Below are positions 26,036 through 34,056 of a stretch of DNA of 64,000 nt, piece by piece. The position numbers and the translations under genes are program-made. The first letter of the stretch is position 1, and every line of letters starts with the position of its first letter. Source of the DNA: Micromonospora sonchi (GTDB lineage Bacteria > Actinomycetota > Actinomycetes > Mycobacteriales > Micromonosporaceae); assembly GCF_014646235.1 (NCBI RefSeq), contig NZ_BMNB01000012.1, positions 62,001 to 126,000 of the forward strand, read 5' to 3'. The notes beneath the pieces are model-generated. The model made no database searches, was not told the origin of the DNA, and saw nothing but the letters and a program-made list of their open reading frames with translations.

Positions 26036-26284
26036 TCAGGGTGGGGCGGGGCGGCCGGTGAGGGCGGTCCAGAGGCCGGCGCACGCGGCCGGCTCGGTGG
26101 CGAAGACCTGGCGTACCTCGTAATGGCCGCGTTCGTAGGGGCCGATCTCCCAGCCGTCGGGGCCGCGCCGCAGGAACCAGAAGTCGGGCGGCACGGGCAC
26201 GTGCTCGTGCACCCCTTCCAGCTCGAAGGCGTCCGGCGACAGCCCGGCGGCGAGCAGGGCGTCCCGTACCTCCTGCCGATTCAC
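26036..26284 (-). CDS. Small protein beside the TNT NADase; possible immunity partner
   Basis: 82 residues from GTG 26284 with GGAGG upstream. It has no signal peptide: NRQEVRDALLAAGLSPDAFELEG (helix), HEHVPVPPDFWFLRRGPDGWEIGPYERGHYEVRQVFATEPAACAGLWTAL (read in two parts: PPDFWFLRRGPDGWEIGPY, then EVRQVFATEPAACAGL). The FWFLRRGPDGWEIGPYERG segment is typical of small beta-rich proteins I associate with TNT genes in actinobacteria. It starts 113 bases after the stop of the secreted TNT gene, on the same strand, so a toxin-immunity pair is plausible. Direct evidence of neutralisation is lacking. Confidence 0.6.
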   Translation of the reverse strand: MNRQEVRDALLAAGLSPDAFELEGVHEHVPVPPDFWFLRRGPDGWEIGPYERGHYEVRQVFATEPAACAGLWTALTGRPAPP

Positions 26285-26396
26285 TCCGTCACCTCCGCAA
26301 GAGCGAGGGTACGGGCGGCGGTCGCCCGCCGCCTCCGCCGGATCTTGACACCGGAAGGCCCTGTGGGGGCCGAAAACGTCCAAGATTGCCGGCCGG

Positions 26397-27272
26397 TCAG
26401 CACGCTTGGGGCGCGGTGTCGCCCTGGCGTGGCACCGCGCGCGTCGTCGTGGTCGGGCAGGGGCCGCCCAGGTACTCCTCGACGATGAACTTGTGGTCGA
26501 GCAGCCACTGCACGGTCAGGTTCGCCCCAGCCTTCGGCACGTACGCCGGGTTGAGCTGGAACTGGGTGCCCAGGCCGGGCTGCGCGAACCAGGGTGCGAT
26601 CGACCCGGAGTCCACGTCGAACGGCTTGAGTACGCAGTACGTGTGGTAGTTGGCCAGTGGCGCGGGTGGCGTGGTGGCCGGCGGCGTCGGTGGGGTGTTC
26701 AGGCTCTGCGGCGCCAGCGAGCGCGCGCCGAACGGGGTGCCGAGCGGGGCGAGGAAGGCGCCACCGGTGAAGCCGAAGCGGTCGAGGCGGTAGCCGGGCA
26801 GCAGGGTCTGCCGCTGCTTGACCGCCCTGCCGTCCGGGCCGAGCACGAAGCCGCTCTCCGGCGGGAAGAGCAGTCGGGTCGGATCTCCGGGCACGGTGTA
26901 GTTCTGCACCCACTGGTTCTCGGTCTGGGCACCGAACCGTTGGTAACCGGCGAGCAGCGGGCCGACCGGTGACGCGTACGGCAACTGGGCGGGACCGAAC
27001 AGCCGGTTCCCGCCGTAGAAGACGGTGGTCTGTGGGGCGTCCGGGGGTGTGCCGGGCCGGCAGAGGCGCTGGCCACCCGACTTGGCTGCGTTGGTTGGGA
27101 GTGCGGCTCGGAGCGGTTCCTGCTCGCCCTCGCCCGACTGTGGGGCGACGTCGTCGGCCGGCGCGGCGAGCCGCGCCGCGCTGGTCGGTGTCGCGCCGGT
27201 CGGGGCGACACCGGGAACGACGGCGAGCGCGGCGCCCGAGAGCAGGGCAACCAGCCATCGCGCATGTTTCAT
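26397..27272 (-). CDS. Secreted TNT-domain (NAD+ glycohydrolase-like) protein
   Basis: 291 residues; ATG 27272 (or GTG 27275), with AGGGGGG upstream. A Sec signal peptide (LVALLSGAALAVVPGVAPTGA) is followed by ~50 low-complexity residues and Cys-containing GQRLCRPG. From about residue 75 to 275 the sequence fits the tuberculosis necrotizing toxin fold: YGGNRLFGPAQLP, ESGFVLGPDGRAV, LPGYRLDRFGFTGGAFLAPLGTPFGARSL (two pieces joined here only in order), YHTYCVLKPFDVDSGSIAPWF and the closing PGLGTQFQL with its conserved Gln. Such domains hydrolyse NAD+. Unlike mycobacterial CpnT there is no channel domain; export is by Sec. Confidence 0.82.
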   Translation of the reverse strand: MKHARWLVALLSGAALAVVPGVAPTGATPTSAARLAAPADDVAPQSGEGEQEPLRAALPTNAAKSGGQRLCRPGTPPDAPQTTVFYGGNRLFGPAQLPYASPVGPLLAGYQRFGAQTENQWVQNYTVPGDPTRLLFPPESGFVLGPDGRAVKQRQTLLPGYRLDRFGFTGGAFLAPLGTPFGARSLAPQSLNTPPTPPATTPPAPLANYHTYCVLKPFDVDSGSIAPWFAQPGLGTQFQLNPAYVPKAGANLTVQWLLDHKFIVEEYLGGPCPTTTTRAVPRQGDTAPQAC

Positions 27273-27369
27273 CACAAACCCCCCTCTGAAGGACAATCAG
27301 TTCCTTCAGGATGGGAAGGTCAATACGCGAATGTGAGCGTTAGTGCACTTTTGTCCCTGAAAGGGGAGG

Positions 27370-28662
27370 TCAGCGTTCCAGGATCGCGGTCACGCCCTGA
27401 CCACCGGCGGCGCAGATGGAGATGAGCCCGCGACCGCTGCCCTTGGCGGCGAGCAGCTTGGCCAGGGTGGCCACGATCCGGCCGCCGGTGGCGGCGAACG
27501 GGTGCCCGGCGGCCAGCGAGGAGCCGTTGACGTTGAGCTTGTCGGTGTCGATCGCGCCCAGCGGGGCGTCCAGGCCGAGCCGGTCCTTGCAGAACTCCGG
27601 CGACTCCCAGGCGGCCAGGGTCGCCAGCACCTGCGCGGCGAACGCCTCGTGGATCTCGTAGTAGTCGAAGTCCTGAAGGGTCAACCCGGCGCGGGCGAGC
27701 AGCCGGGGCACCGCGTACGCGGGCGCCATCAGCAGCCCCTCGTCACCGTGCACGAAGTCCACCGCGGCCGTCTCCGACCAGGAGAACCAGGCCAGCACCG
27801 GCAGTTGATGCTCGCGCGCCCACTCTTCGCTGGCCAGCAGCACGGTGGAGGCGCCGTCGGTCAGCGGCGAGGAGTTGCCGGCGGTCATGGTGGCCCGGTC
27901 GGTGTCCGGGCCCTTGGTGCCGAAGACCGGCCGCAGCGCACCGAGCTTCTCCAGCGTGGTGTCGGCGCGGAGGTTCGCATCGCGGGTCAGCCCCAGGTAG
28001 GGGGTCATCAGGTCGTCGAAGAACCCCTTGTCGTACGCGGCGGCGAGCCGCTGGTGCGAGCGCAGCGCGAACTCGTCCTGCGCCTGCCGGTCGACGTTCC
28101 AGCGCAGCGCCGTCCGGGCGGCGTGCTCGCCCATGGACAGCCCGGTACGCGGCTCGGCGTTGCGCGGGATCTCCGGCTTGAACGGCTGGGCCGGGCGCAG
28201 CTTCGCGGCGATCTTCAGCCGCTCACCGAGGGTGCGGGCGGAGTTGAGCTTGAGCAGGGTGCGGCGCAGTTCCTCGTTGACCGCGAGCGGGGCGTCGGAG
28301 GTGGTGTCGACGCCACCGGCGACGCCCACCTCGATCTGCCCGAGGGCGATCTTGTTGGCCACCAGGATGGCCGCCTCCAGGCCGGTGCCGCAGGCCTGCT
28401 GGATGTCGTACGCCGGGGTGCGCGGGTCGAGCTTGGAGCCGAGCACCACCTCACGGGTGAGGTTGAAGTCCTTCGAGTGCTTCAGCACCGCACCGGCGAC
28501 CACCTCGCCCACCTGCTGCCCAGCCAGGCCGAACCGGGCGATCAGCCCGTCCAGGGCGGCGCCGAGCAGGTCGGAGTTGGAGGCGCTGGCGTAGCGCGAG
28601 TTGGAGCGGGCGAAGGGGATGCGATTGCCGCCGATCACCGCGACCCGTCGAACGTTCTGCAC
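27370..28662 (-). CDS. fadA2: Acetyl-CoA acetyltransferase (FadA2-like thiolase)
   Basis: 430 residues from GTG 28662, after GAGGAGG. Thiolase fold with active-site Cys in DIQQACGTGLEAAILV, catalytic His in YYEIHEAFAAQVLATL, NVNGSSLAAGHPFAATGGRIV and the second Cys in ISICAAGGQGVTAIL. It splits 3-ketoacyl-CoA, ending beta-oxidation. The divergent partner genes are a long FabG and a MaoC hydratase, the arrangement known from mycobacteria as fadA2 / fabG4-htdX, hence the symbol; it is by analogy. Confidence 0.88.
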   Translation of the reverse strand: MQNVRRVAVIGGNRIPFARSNSRYASASNSDLLGAALDGLIARFGLAGQQVGEVVAGAVLKHSKDFNLTREVVLGSKLDPRTPAYDIQQACGTGLEAAILVANKIALGQIEVGVAGGVDTTSDAPLAVNEELRRTLLKLNSARTLGERLKIAAKLRPAQPFKPEIPRNAEPRTGLSMGEHAARTALRWNVDRQAQDEFALRSHQRLAAAYDKGFFDDLMTPYLGLTRDANLRADTTLEKLGALRPVFGTKGPDTDRATMTAGNSSPLTDGASTVLLASEEWAREHQLPVLAWFSWSETAAVDFVHGDEGLLMAPAYAVPRLLARAGLTLQDFDYYEIHEAFAAQVLATLAAWESPEFCKDRLGLDAPLGAIDTDKLNVNGSSLAAGHPFAATGGRIVATLAKLLAAKGSGRGLISICAAGGQGVTAILER

Positions 28663-28682
28663 GATTCGCCTCCTCGAAAGTG

Positions 28683-28716
28683 TTGCCCGCACCTTACTCA
28701 CCAGTAGGCTACGCCT
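28683..28716 (+). promoter_or_regulatory. Leaderless promoter and dyad controlling fabG4-htdX and fadA2
   Basis: TTGCCC (28683) and TAGGCT (28705) are 16 bases apart, and ATG 28717 begins six bases after the -10 box, so the fabG4 message is probably leaderless. A dyad CTTACT-CACC-AGTAGG (28693-28708, one G-T pair) fills the space between the boxes and could be the site of a TetR-type repressor acting on both directions. Confidence 0.45.
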
Positions 28717-30090
28717 ATGACCGACAGGTACGCGAGCTTCGTCCAGTCGGGCCCCGGTCGGGCGCTGGTCAAGCGCCTCGGGTTGCCCGATCCGCCGCGA
28801 CTGCGCCGGCACGCTTCCGGCGAGCCGATCCTCCCCGGGCCGGTGCTGCTCGGCGCGGCCTCCGGTGCGCGCCTCGCCGAGCCGGTCGGCAGGATCCTGG
28901 CCGCCGCCGGGCTCGCCCTGCGCGATCCGGTCACCGCCGTGCCCGACCCGGCGACCGGCCGTACGCCGGCCAGCGCCGCCCTCGTCTACGACGCCACCGG
29001 CATCACCGACTCGACCGGCCTGCGCCAGCTCTACGACTTCTTCCACCCACAGGCTCGGGCGGTGCAGCCCAGCGGCCGGGTGATCGTGCTCGGCACCCCG
29101 CCGACCGAGTGCGGCACGCCGCGCGAGGCGACCGCCCAGCGGGCCCTGGAAGGGCTGACCCGCAGCATCGGCAAGGAGTTCGGCCGGGGCATCACCGCCC
29201 AGTTGGTCCAGGTCACGAAGGAAGCCGACGAGGGCACCTGGACCAGCCTGGAGTCGACCCTCCGGTTCCTGCTCTCCGGCCGATCCGCGTACGTCTCGGG
29301 TCAGGTGGTCCGGGTCGGCGCCGGCCGGGCGGCCGCGCCGGCCGACTGGGACCGCCCGCTGGACGGGCAGGTCGTGCTGGTCACCGGCGCGGCCCGGGGC
29401 ATCGGCGCGGCGCTGGCCCGGGTGCTGGCCCGCGACGGCGCGATCGTGCTGGCGTTGGACGTCCCGGCCGCCGGGGACGAGCTGGCCGCGGTGGCCAACG
29501 AGATCGGCGGCACCGCCGTGCAGCTCGACCTGACCGCCACCGACGCACCGGCCCGGCTCGCCGAACACGTGGCCAGCCGGCACGGGCGGGTGGACGCGGT
29601 GGTGCACAACGCCGGCATCACCCGGGACAAGACCCTCGGCCGGATGGACGCCGACCGGTGGGACCAGGTCATCGACGTGAACCTGTCCAGCCAGGAGCGG
29701 ATCAACGACCTGCTGCTCGAGCGGGAGCTGATCCCGGCCGGCGGCCGGATCGTCGGGGTCTCCTCGATCGCCGGGATCGCCGGCAACCGGGGCCAGACCA
29801 ACTACGCCACCAGCAAGGCCGGCGTGATCGGGCTGGTCGATTCGCTCGCCCCCGCGCTGCGCGAGCGGCAGATCAGCGTCAACGCCGTCGCGCCCGGCTT
29901 CATCGAGACCCGGTTGACCGCCCGGATCCCGCTGATGCTGCGCGAGGCGGGCCGCCGGATGAACAGCCTCTCCCAGGGCGGGCTGCCGGTGGACGTGGCC
30001 GAGACCATCGGCTGGCTGGCCTGGCCGGCGTCCGGGGCGCTCAGCGGCAACGTGGTCCGCGTCTGCGGCCAGAGCCTGCTGGGGGCGTGA
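28717..30090 (+). CDS. fabG4: High-molecular-weight 3-oxoacyl-(ACP/CoA) reductase, FabG4-like
   Basis: 457 residues, twice the size of ordinary FabG and matching mycobacterial FabG4. The N-terminal ~205 residues are a degenerate Rossmann domain (YDATGITDSTGLRQLYDFF, VIVLGTPPTE). The C-terminal half is a complete short-chain dehydrogenase: VLVTGAARGIGAALARVLA, VHNAGITRDKTLGRMD, the Ser of VGVSSIAGIAGNRGQ and catalytic YATSK. It reduces 3-oxoacyl-CoA/ACP with NADH or NADPH. Its stop overlaps the next start (TGATG), so it is co-translated with the MaoC hydratase. Confidence 0.9.
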   Translation: MTDRYASFVQSGPGRALVKRLGLPDPPRLRRHASGEPILPGPVLLGAASGARLAEPVGRILAAAGLALRDPVTAVPDPATGRTPASAALVYDATGITDSTGLRQLYDFFHPQARAVQPSGRVIVLGTPPTECGTPREATAQRALEGLTRSIGKEFGRGITAQLVQVTKEADEGTWTSLESTLRFLLSGRSAYVSGQVVRVGAGRAAAPADWDRPLDGQVVLVTGAARGIGAALARVLARDGAIVLALDVPAAGDELAAVANEIGGTAVQLDLTATDAPARLAEHVASRHGRVDAVVHNAGITRDKTLGRMDADRWDQVIDVNLSSQERINDLLLERELIPAGGRIVGVSSIAGIAGNRGQTNYATSKAGVIGLVDSLAPALRERQISVNAVAPGFIETRLTARIPLMLREAGRRMNSLSQGGLPVDVAETIGWLAWPASGALSGNVVRVCGQSLLGA

Positions 30091-31262
30091 TGGTCCGGCG
30101 CAGACGTGGCGACGAGGAGCCGGCCGACGAACTGTCGGTCGGCGAGCTGATCGACGGGCCGACGGAGATTCTCACGCGGGAGATGCTGGCCGCCGCGCGG
30201 GCGGATCCGGCGGGCGACGGTGGGCGGGCCGAGCCGACCCGCGACCTGTCCGACCTGGTCGGAGCCGTGGCCGACGACCGGCCCGCCCACCAACCGACGA
30301 GCGGACAGTCCGGGGCGGCAGCCGACCAACCCGGCACGCCGGAGACCAGCACGGTGGGGCAGGTCGGGGCGGCGGCCGACGGGGACACGGCCGGCGGACC
30401 GGCGACCCGGGACCGGGTCGAGCTGCCGGGGCTGCCGGCGGCCGGTCCGCTGTACCGGCGGGCGCTGCTGGGCGCGATACCGGGGCTCGGCGGCCGGCGC
30501 GGCGACGGGGTGCCGGCGGTGGAGCTGACCGTCGGTGGGGTCACCGTGGACCCGCAACGGTTGGCCGACTACGACCGGGTGTGCGGGTTCCGGCTCACCG
30601 ACCGGCTGCCCGCGGCCTTCCCGCACGTCATGGGCTTTCCGCTGGCCCTTCGGTTGATCACCGCACCGGAGTTCCCGATCCCGCTGGCCGGGGTGGTGCA
30701 CGTCGGCAACCGGATCACCGTGCACCGGCCGGTCACCGTCACCGACCGGCTGGACTTCACCACCTGGGCGGAGAACCTGCGCCCACACGACCGGGGCCGG
30801 CAGGTGGACGTCGTACTGGTCGGGTCGGTCGACGGGGTGGAGGTGTGGCGCGGTGTCTCGACGTACCTCGGCCGGCAGCGCACGCCCGGCGAGGGTGCCC
30901 GGCGCGACCGGGATGAGCGGCCCGCGCCGCCGGCCGCGATCGCCATCTGGCGGGTGACGCCCAGGGTGGGCCGAGAGTACGCGCAGGTCTCCGGCGACCA
31001 CAACCCGATCCACACATCGCGGCTGGGCGCGCGGCTGCTCGGCTTCCCCCGGCCGATCGCGCACGGCATGTGGAGCAAGGCCCGCTGCCTGGCCGCCCTG
31101 GAGAACCGGCTGCCCGAGGCGTACACGGTGGACGTGGCGTTCAAGCTGCCGGTGCCGTTGCCCGGCACGGTCGCGTTCAGCGCCGCACCCGACGGTCCCG
31201 GCTGGGACTTCGCGCTGCACGACGGAGGTGGTCGCCCGCATCTGGTGGGCACCGTCCGCTGA
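30090..31262 (+). CDS. MaoC-family 3-hydroxyacyl dehydratase, HtdX-like
   Basis: 390 residues from ATG 30090, overlapping the fabG4 stop. The first ~115 residues are an acidic, Ala/Pro-rich region with no domain (SVGELIDGPTEILTREM, then repeats of GAAAD). A double-hotdog hydratase follows: the first half contains HVMGFPLALRLITAPEFPI, the second the catalytic hydratase motif SGDHNPIHTSRLGARLLGFPRPIAHGMW (Asp and His of D-x4-H), read as consecutive parts. It dehydrates 3-hydroxyacyl-CoA/ACP, the step after FabG4. The long disordered N-terminus is unusual for the family. Confidence 0.85.
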   Translation: MVRRRRGDEEPADELSVGELIDGPTEILTREMLAAARADPAGDGGRAEPTRDLSDLVGAVADDRPAHQPTSGQSGAAADQPGTPETSTVGQVGAAADGDTAGGPATRDRVELPGLPAAGPLYRRALLGAIPGLGGRRGDGVPAVELTVGGVTVDPQRLADYDRVCGFRLTDRLPAAFPHVMGFPLALRLITAPEFPIPLAGVVHVGNRITVHRPVTVTDRLDFTTWAENLRPHDRGRQVDVVLVGSVDGVEVWRGVSTYLGRQRTPGEGARRDRDERPAPPAAIAIWRVTPRVGREYAQVSGDHNPIHTSRLGARLLGFPRPIAHGMWSKARCLAALENRLPEAYTVDVAFKLPVPLPGTVAFSAAPDGPGWDFALHDGGGRPHLVGTVR

Positions 31263-31277
31263 GGAGTCGGCGTCGAC

Positions 31278-31310
31278 GAGAGGGTCGGGCACTTGCCCGG
31301 CCCTCTCTTT
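31278..31310 (+). terminator. Terminator of fabG4-htdX
   Basis: GAGAGGGTCGGGC pairs with GCCCGGCCCTCTC (one G-T) around ACTT, followed by TTT, 15 bases past the stop. Confidence 0.8.
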
Positions 31311-31318
31311 CGCGCTAA

Positions 31319-31344
31319 GTTGTTCTCAGTTCGAGTTGTTCTCA
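31319..31344 (+). promoter_or_regulatory. GTTGTTCTCA direct repeat upstream of the Nudix operon
   Basis: GTTGTTCTCA occurs at 31319-31328 and again at 31335-31344, 16 bases apart, and the second copy continues into a TTCTCA-AAG-TGAGAG dyad. Position 20-45 bases before the Nudix regulator start suggests its own operator, as NrtR-type proteins often autoregulate. Inference only. Confidence 0.4.
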
Positions 31345-31362
31345 AAGTGAGAGTGAATACCG

Positions 31363-32115
31363 ATGAACGAGCAGGACTTCCTCGCCGCGTACGACCCGAA
31401 CGCCTTCCCGGCCGTGGCGGTCACCGCCGACGTGGTCGCCCTGACCATCCGCGACGGCGCCCTGCACCTGCTGCTGATCCGTCGCGGCGCCCAGCCGTAC
31501 GTGGGCCACTGGGCGCTGCCGGGCGGCTTCGTCCGACCCGACGAGGACCTGGCCGCCGCCGCCCGTCGGGAGCTGGCCGAAGAGACCGGCCTCGGCGGCG
31601 AGCGGCTGCTACGCGTCCACATGGAACAGTTGGCCAGCTACGGCGCGCCCGACCGTGATCCTCGGATGCGGATCGTCTCCGTCGCCCACCTTGCCTTCGC
31701 GCCCGACCTGCCCGACCCGGCGGCCGGCACCGATGCCGAGGAGGCGGCCTGGGTGCCGGTCGCCGAGTTGGCCAGCCGGCAGCTCGCCTTCGACCACCGC
31801 CGGATCGTCGACGACGGGCTGGAGCGGGCCCGCGCCAAGCTGGAATACACCCCGCTGGCCACGCGCTTCCTCCCGCCCGAGTTCACCATCGGCGACCTGC
31901 GCGGCGTCTACGAGACGGTCTGGGGGCACTCGCTGCACGCCGGCAACTTCCACCGCAAGGTGCTCTCCGTGCCGGGGTTCGTGGAGAGCACGGGAGCCAG
32001 CACCGAACGCGGTGGCACCCGGGGCGGCCCGCGCGCCCGGCTGTACCGCGCCGGCGACGCCCGACTGCTGCATCCGGCGCTGCTGCGCCCCGCTCGGGAG
32101 GAGACGGCACGATGA
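31363..32115 (+). CDS. Nudix hydrolase-type transcription regulator (NrtR-like)
   Basis: 250 residues. An intact Nudix box runs from G55 to L77 (GFVRPDEDLAAAARRELAEE with all Glu ligands), within a fold that starts VVALTIRDGALHLLLIRRG. The C-terminal winged helix is clear: LATRFLPPEFTIGDLRGVYE and NFHRKVLSVPGFVE. This architecture is NrtR/COG4111: the Nudix domain senses or hydrolyses an ADP-ribose-type nucleotide and releases DNA. Because the Nudix box is complete, hydrolysis may remain. Its stop overlaps the next start by four bases, making it first gene of a four-gene operon. Confidence 0.85.
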   Translation: MNEQDFLAAYDPNAFPAVAVTADVVALTIRDGALHLLLIRRGAQPYVGHWALPGGFVRPDEDLAAAARRELAEETGLGGERLLRVHMEQLASYGAPDRDPRMRIVSVAHLAFAPDLPDPAAGTDAEEAAWVPVAELASRQLAFDHRRIVDDGLERARAKLEYTPLATRFLPPEFTIGDLRGVYETVWGHSLHAGNFHRKVLSVPGFVESTGASTERGGTRGGPRARLYRAGDARLLHPALLRPAREETAR

Positions 32116-33086
32116 GGACCGACGAGGCGATCCGGCTGGTCGCCGCCGCCCGCGACGACGACGAGCTGTTCGGCCTCGACGAGCCGGACCGCCGCTACCG
32201 CGAGCTGGTCGCGGTCCTGCATCCCGACCGGCTCGGTCGGGTCGGCCCGGGCGTCCGCGCCGAAGCCACCGAGGCCTTCGTCCGGGTCACCACCCGCTGG
32301 CGGGCCCGCCGGGAGACGGTGCTGCGCGGCTACCGGTGCGGCCGGCCGGCGCACTCCGGTGACCTCGCCGACCTGTACGACGTCGGCGCCGACCGGCTGC
32401 TCAAGCTGCCCCGCGACCCACGCGACAACGACCTGATGGACCGCGAGGAGCGCGCGCTGCGCCGACTCGCCGAGCGGGGCGACCCGCGCTGGCTGCCGTA
32501 CGTGCCCCGACTGGTGGACAGCTTCGCCCACCGGGACGCCGCCACCGGAGCCGAGCGACGGATCATCGTGCTCGCCACCGCCCCCGGCCTGCACAGCCTG
32601 GTCGAGGTGCGGCGGTCGTACCCGGACGGGCTGGACGCCCGGGACGTGGCCTGGATGTGGCGGCGGCTGCTGGTCGCGCTCGGCCTGGCCCACCGGGCCG
32701 GCGTGGTGCACGGCGCGGTGCTGCCCCCGCACGTGCTGATCGAGCCGGACGCCCACGGCGTGGTGCTGGTCGACTGGTGCTTCTCGACCGACCCGGACGG
32801 CATCGTGCCGGCCCTGGTCCCCGGCTATCAGGAGTGGTACCCGGCCGAGGTCACCGACCGCCGCCCCGGCGGGCCGGGCACCGACATCGCCATGGCCGCC
32901 CGCTGCATGACCTGGCTGATGGGCCGCCGGGCCCCACGCGAACTGCTCACCTTCGCCCGGGGCTGCCGGCAACGCGTCCTGCGCGCCCGCCCCGACGACG
33001 CCTGGCGACTGCTCGGCGAACTCGACGAGGTGCTGCACCGCCTCTACGGGCCGCGCACCTTCCGACCCTTCACCCTCAACCCCTAG
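32112..33086 (+). CDS. J-domain-like/pseudokinase fusion protein
   Basis: 324 residues. Residues 1-70 look like a shortened J-domain: helix RRYRELVAVL, HPD at 37-39, then a basic helix to ~70. Residues ~85-312 have a protein-kinase-like pattern: Lys98 (RLLKLP), Glu near 113 (REERALRRL), H200-GAVLPPHVL in place of HRDxxxxN, DWC (221-223) in place of DFG, and TDIAMAA matching the helix F Asp. The catalytic Asp and Asn are absent, so it should be a pseudokinase that may still bind nucleotide. It overlaps the Nudix gene and precedes the VWA gene by ten bases. Confidence 0.72.
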   Translation: MRTDEAIRLVAAARDDDELFGLDEPDRRYRELVAVLHPDRLGRVGPGVRAEATEAFVRVTTRWRARRETVLRGYRCGRPAHSGDLADLYDVGADRLLKLPRDPRDNDLMDREERALRRLAERGDPRWLPYVPRLVDSFAHRDAATGAERRIIVLATAPGLHSLVEVRRSYPDGLDARDVAWMWRRLLVALGLAHRAGVVHGAVLPPHVLIEPDAHGVVLVDWCFSTDPDGIVPALVPGYQEWYPAEVTDRRPGGPGTDIAMAARCMTWLMGRRAPRELLTFARGCRQRVLRARPDDAWRLLGELDEVLHRLYGPRTFRPFTLNP

Positions 33087-33096
33087 GGAGGCTGCC

Positions 33097-34056
33097 ATGG
33101 GCAGTGGAATGTGGTCCACCGACGTGTACGACGCCGCCGACCGCTACCGCCGGGCCACCGGCACCAGCGCGTTCTCGTACAGCGACAGCGGCGCGCGGAA
33201 GGTGCACCCGGCGCTGGACCCGCGCGACGTGCTGCGGGAGAGCCGTTACTCGGCCGAGCACCCGCAGTCGACCCCGATCGCCGTCCTCTTCGACGTCACC
33301 GGCTCGATGGGGCAGGTGCCCCGCACCCTCCAAACCAAGCTGCCGCAGCTGCTCGGGATGCTGCTGCGCCAGGGGTACGCCCGCGACCCACAGATCATGT
33401 TCGGCGCGATCGGCGACGCCACCTGCGACCGGGTGCCGTTGCAGGTGGGGCAGTTCGAGTCCGACAACCGGATGGACGACGACCTCGGCCGGATCGTCCT
33501 GGAGGGCGGCGGTGGCGGCCAGATGCGGGAGTCGTACGAGTTGGCGCTCTACTTCATGGCCCGACACACGGCCACTGACCGCTGGGAGAAACGGGGTCGG
33601 CGCGGCTACCTCTTCGTCATCGGCGACGAGTTGGCGTACCCGAAGGTGAAGGCCGCCGAGGTGGCCCGGCTGATCGGCGGCGGCCCGCGCGAGGACCTGC
33701 CGCTGCGGCAGATCGTCGACGAGGTGACCCGCCGCTGGGACACGTACTACCTCCTTCCCGCCGGTAGCCACTACGCGGGCAACCGCAAGGTGCTCGACTT
33801 CTGGCGCGGCCTGCTCGGCCAGAACACCCTGGAACTGGACGACCTCGACGCGGTCTGCGAGACCATCGCCCTCACCGTCGGCCTCGGCGAGGAGGCCATC
33901 GATCTCGACGCGGGCCTGCGGGACCTCGACCGGGCCGGGTCGACGGCCACCGGCACCGTGTCCAAGGCGCTGGTACGCCTCAGCGGATCGCGGCGGGCCG
34001 AGATGGCGGAACTACCCGCCAACCGCGGCACCGGCGGTGGAGTGATCCGGCTGTGA
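33097..34056 (+). CDS. VWA-domain protein
   Basis: 319 residues; TAGGGAGG precedes ATG 33097. The N-terminus (STDVYDAADRYRRATGTSAF) is shared by proteins of this kind. A von Willebrand A fold begins at PIAVLFDVTGSMG (MIDAS D66-x-T-x-S70) and continues with IMFGAIGDATCD and GRRGYLFVIGDELAYP. EGGGGGQMRESYELALYFMA may supply further MIDAS residues. No signal peptide or membrane segment: a cytoplasmic metal-dependent protein-interaction module. Its stop overlaps the next start (GTGA). In this operon it probably bridges the pseudokinase and the AdSS paralogue; that is inference. Confidence 0.82.
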   Translation: MGSGMWSTDVYDAADRYRRATGTSAFSYSDSGARKVHPALDPRDVLRESRYSAEHPQSTPIAVLFDVTGSMGQVPRTLQTKLPQLLGMLLRQGYARDPQIMFGAIGDATCDRVPLQVGQFESDNRMDDDLGRIVLEGGGGGQMRESYELALYFMARHTATDRWEKRGRRGYLFVIGDELAYPKVKAAEVARLIGGGPREDLPLRQIVDEVTRRWDTYYLLPAGSHYAGNRKVLDFWRGLLGQNTLELDDLDAVCETIALTVGLGEEAIDLDAGLRDLDRAGSTATGTVSKALVRLSGSRRAEMAELPANRGTGGGVIRL

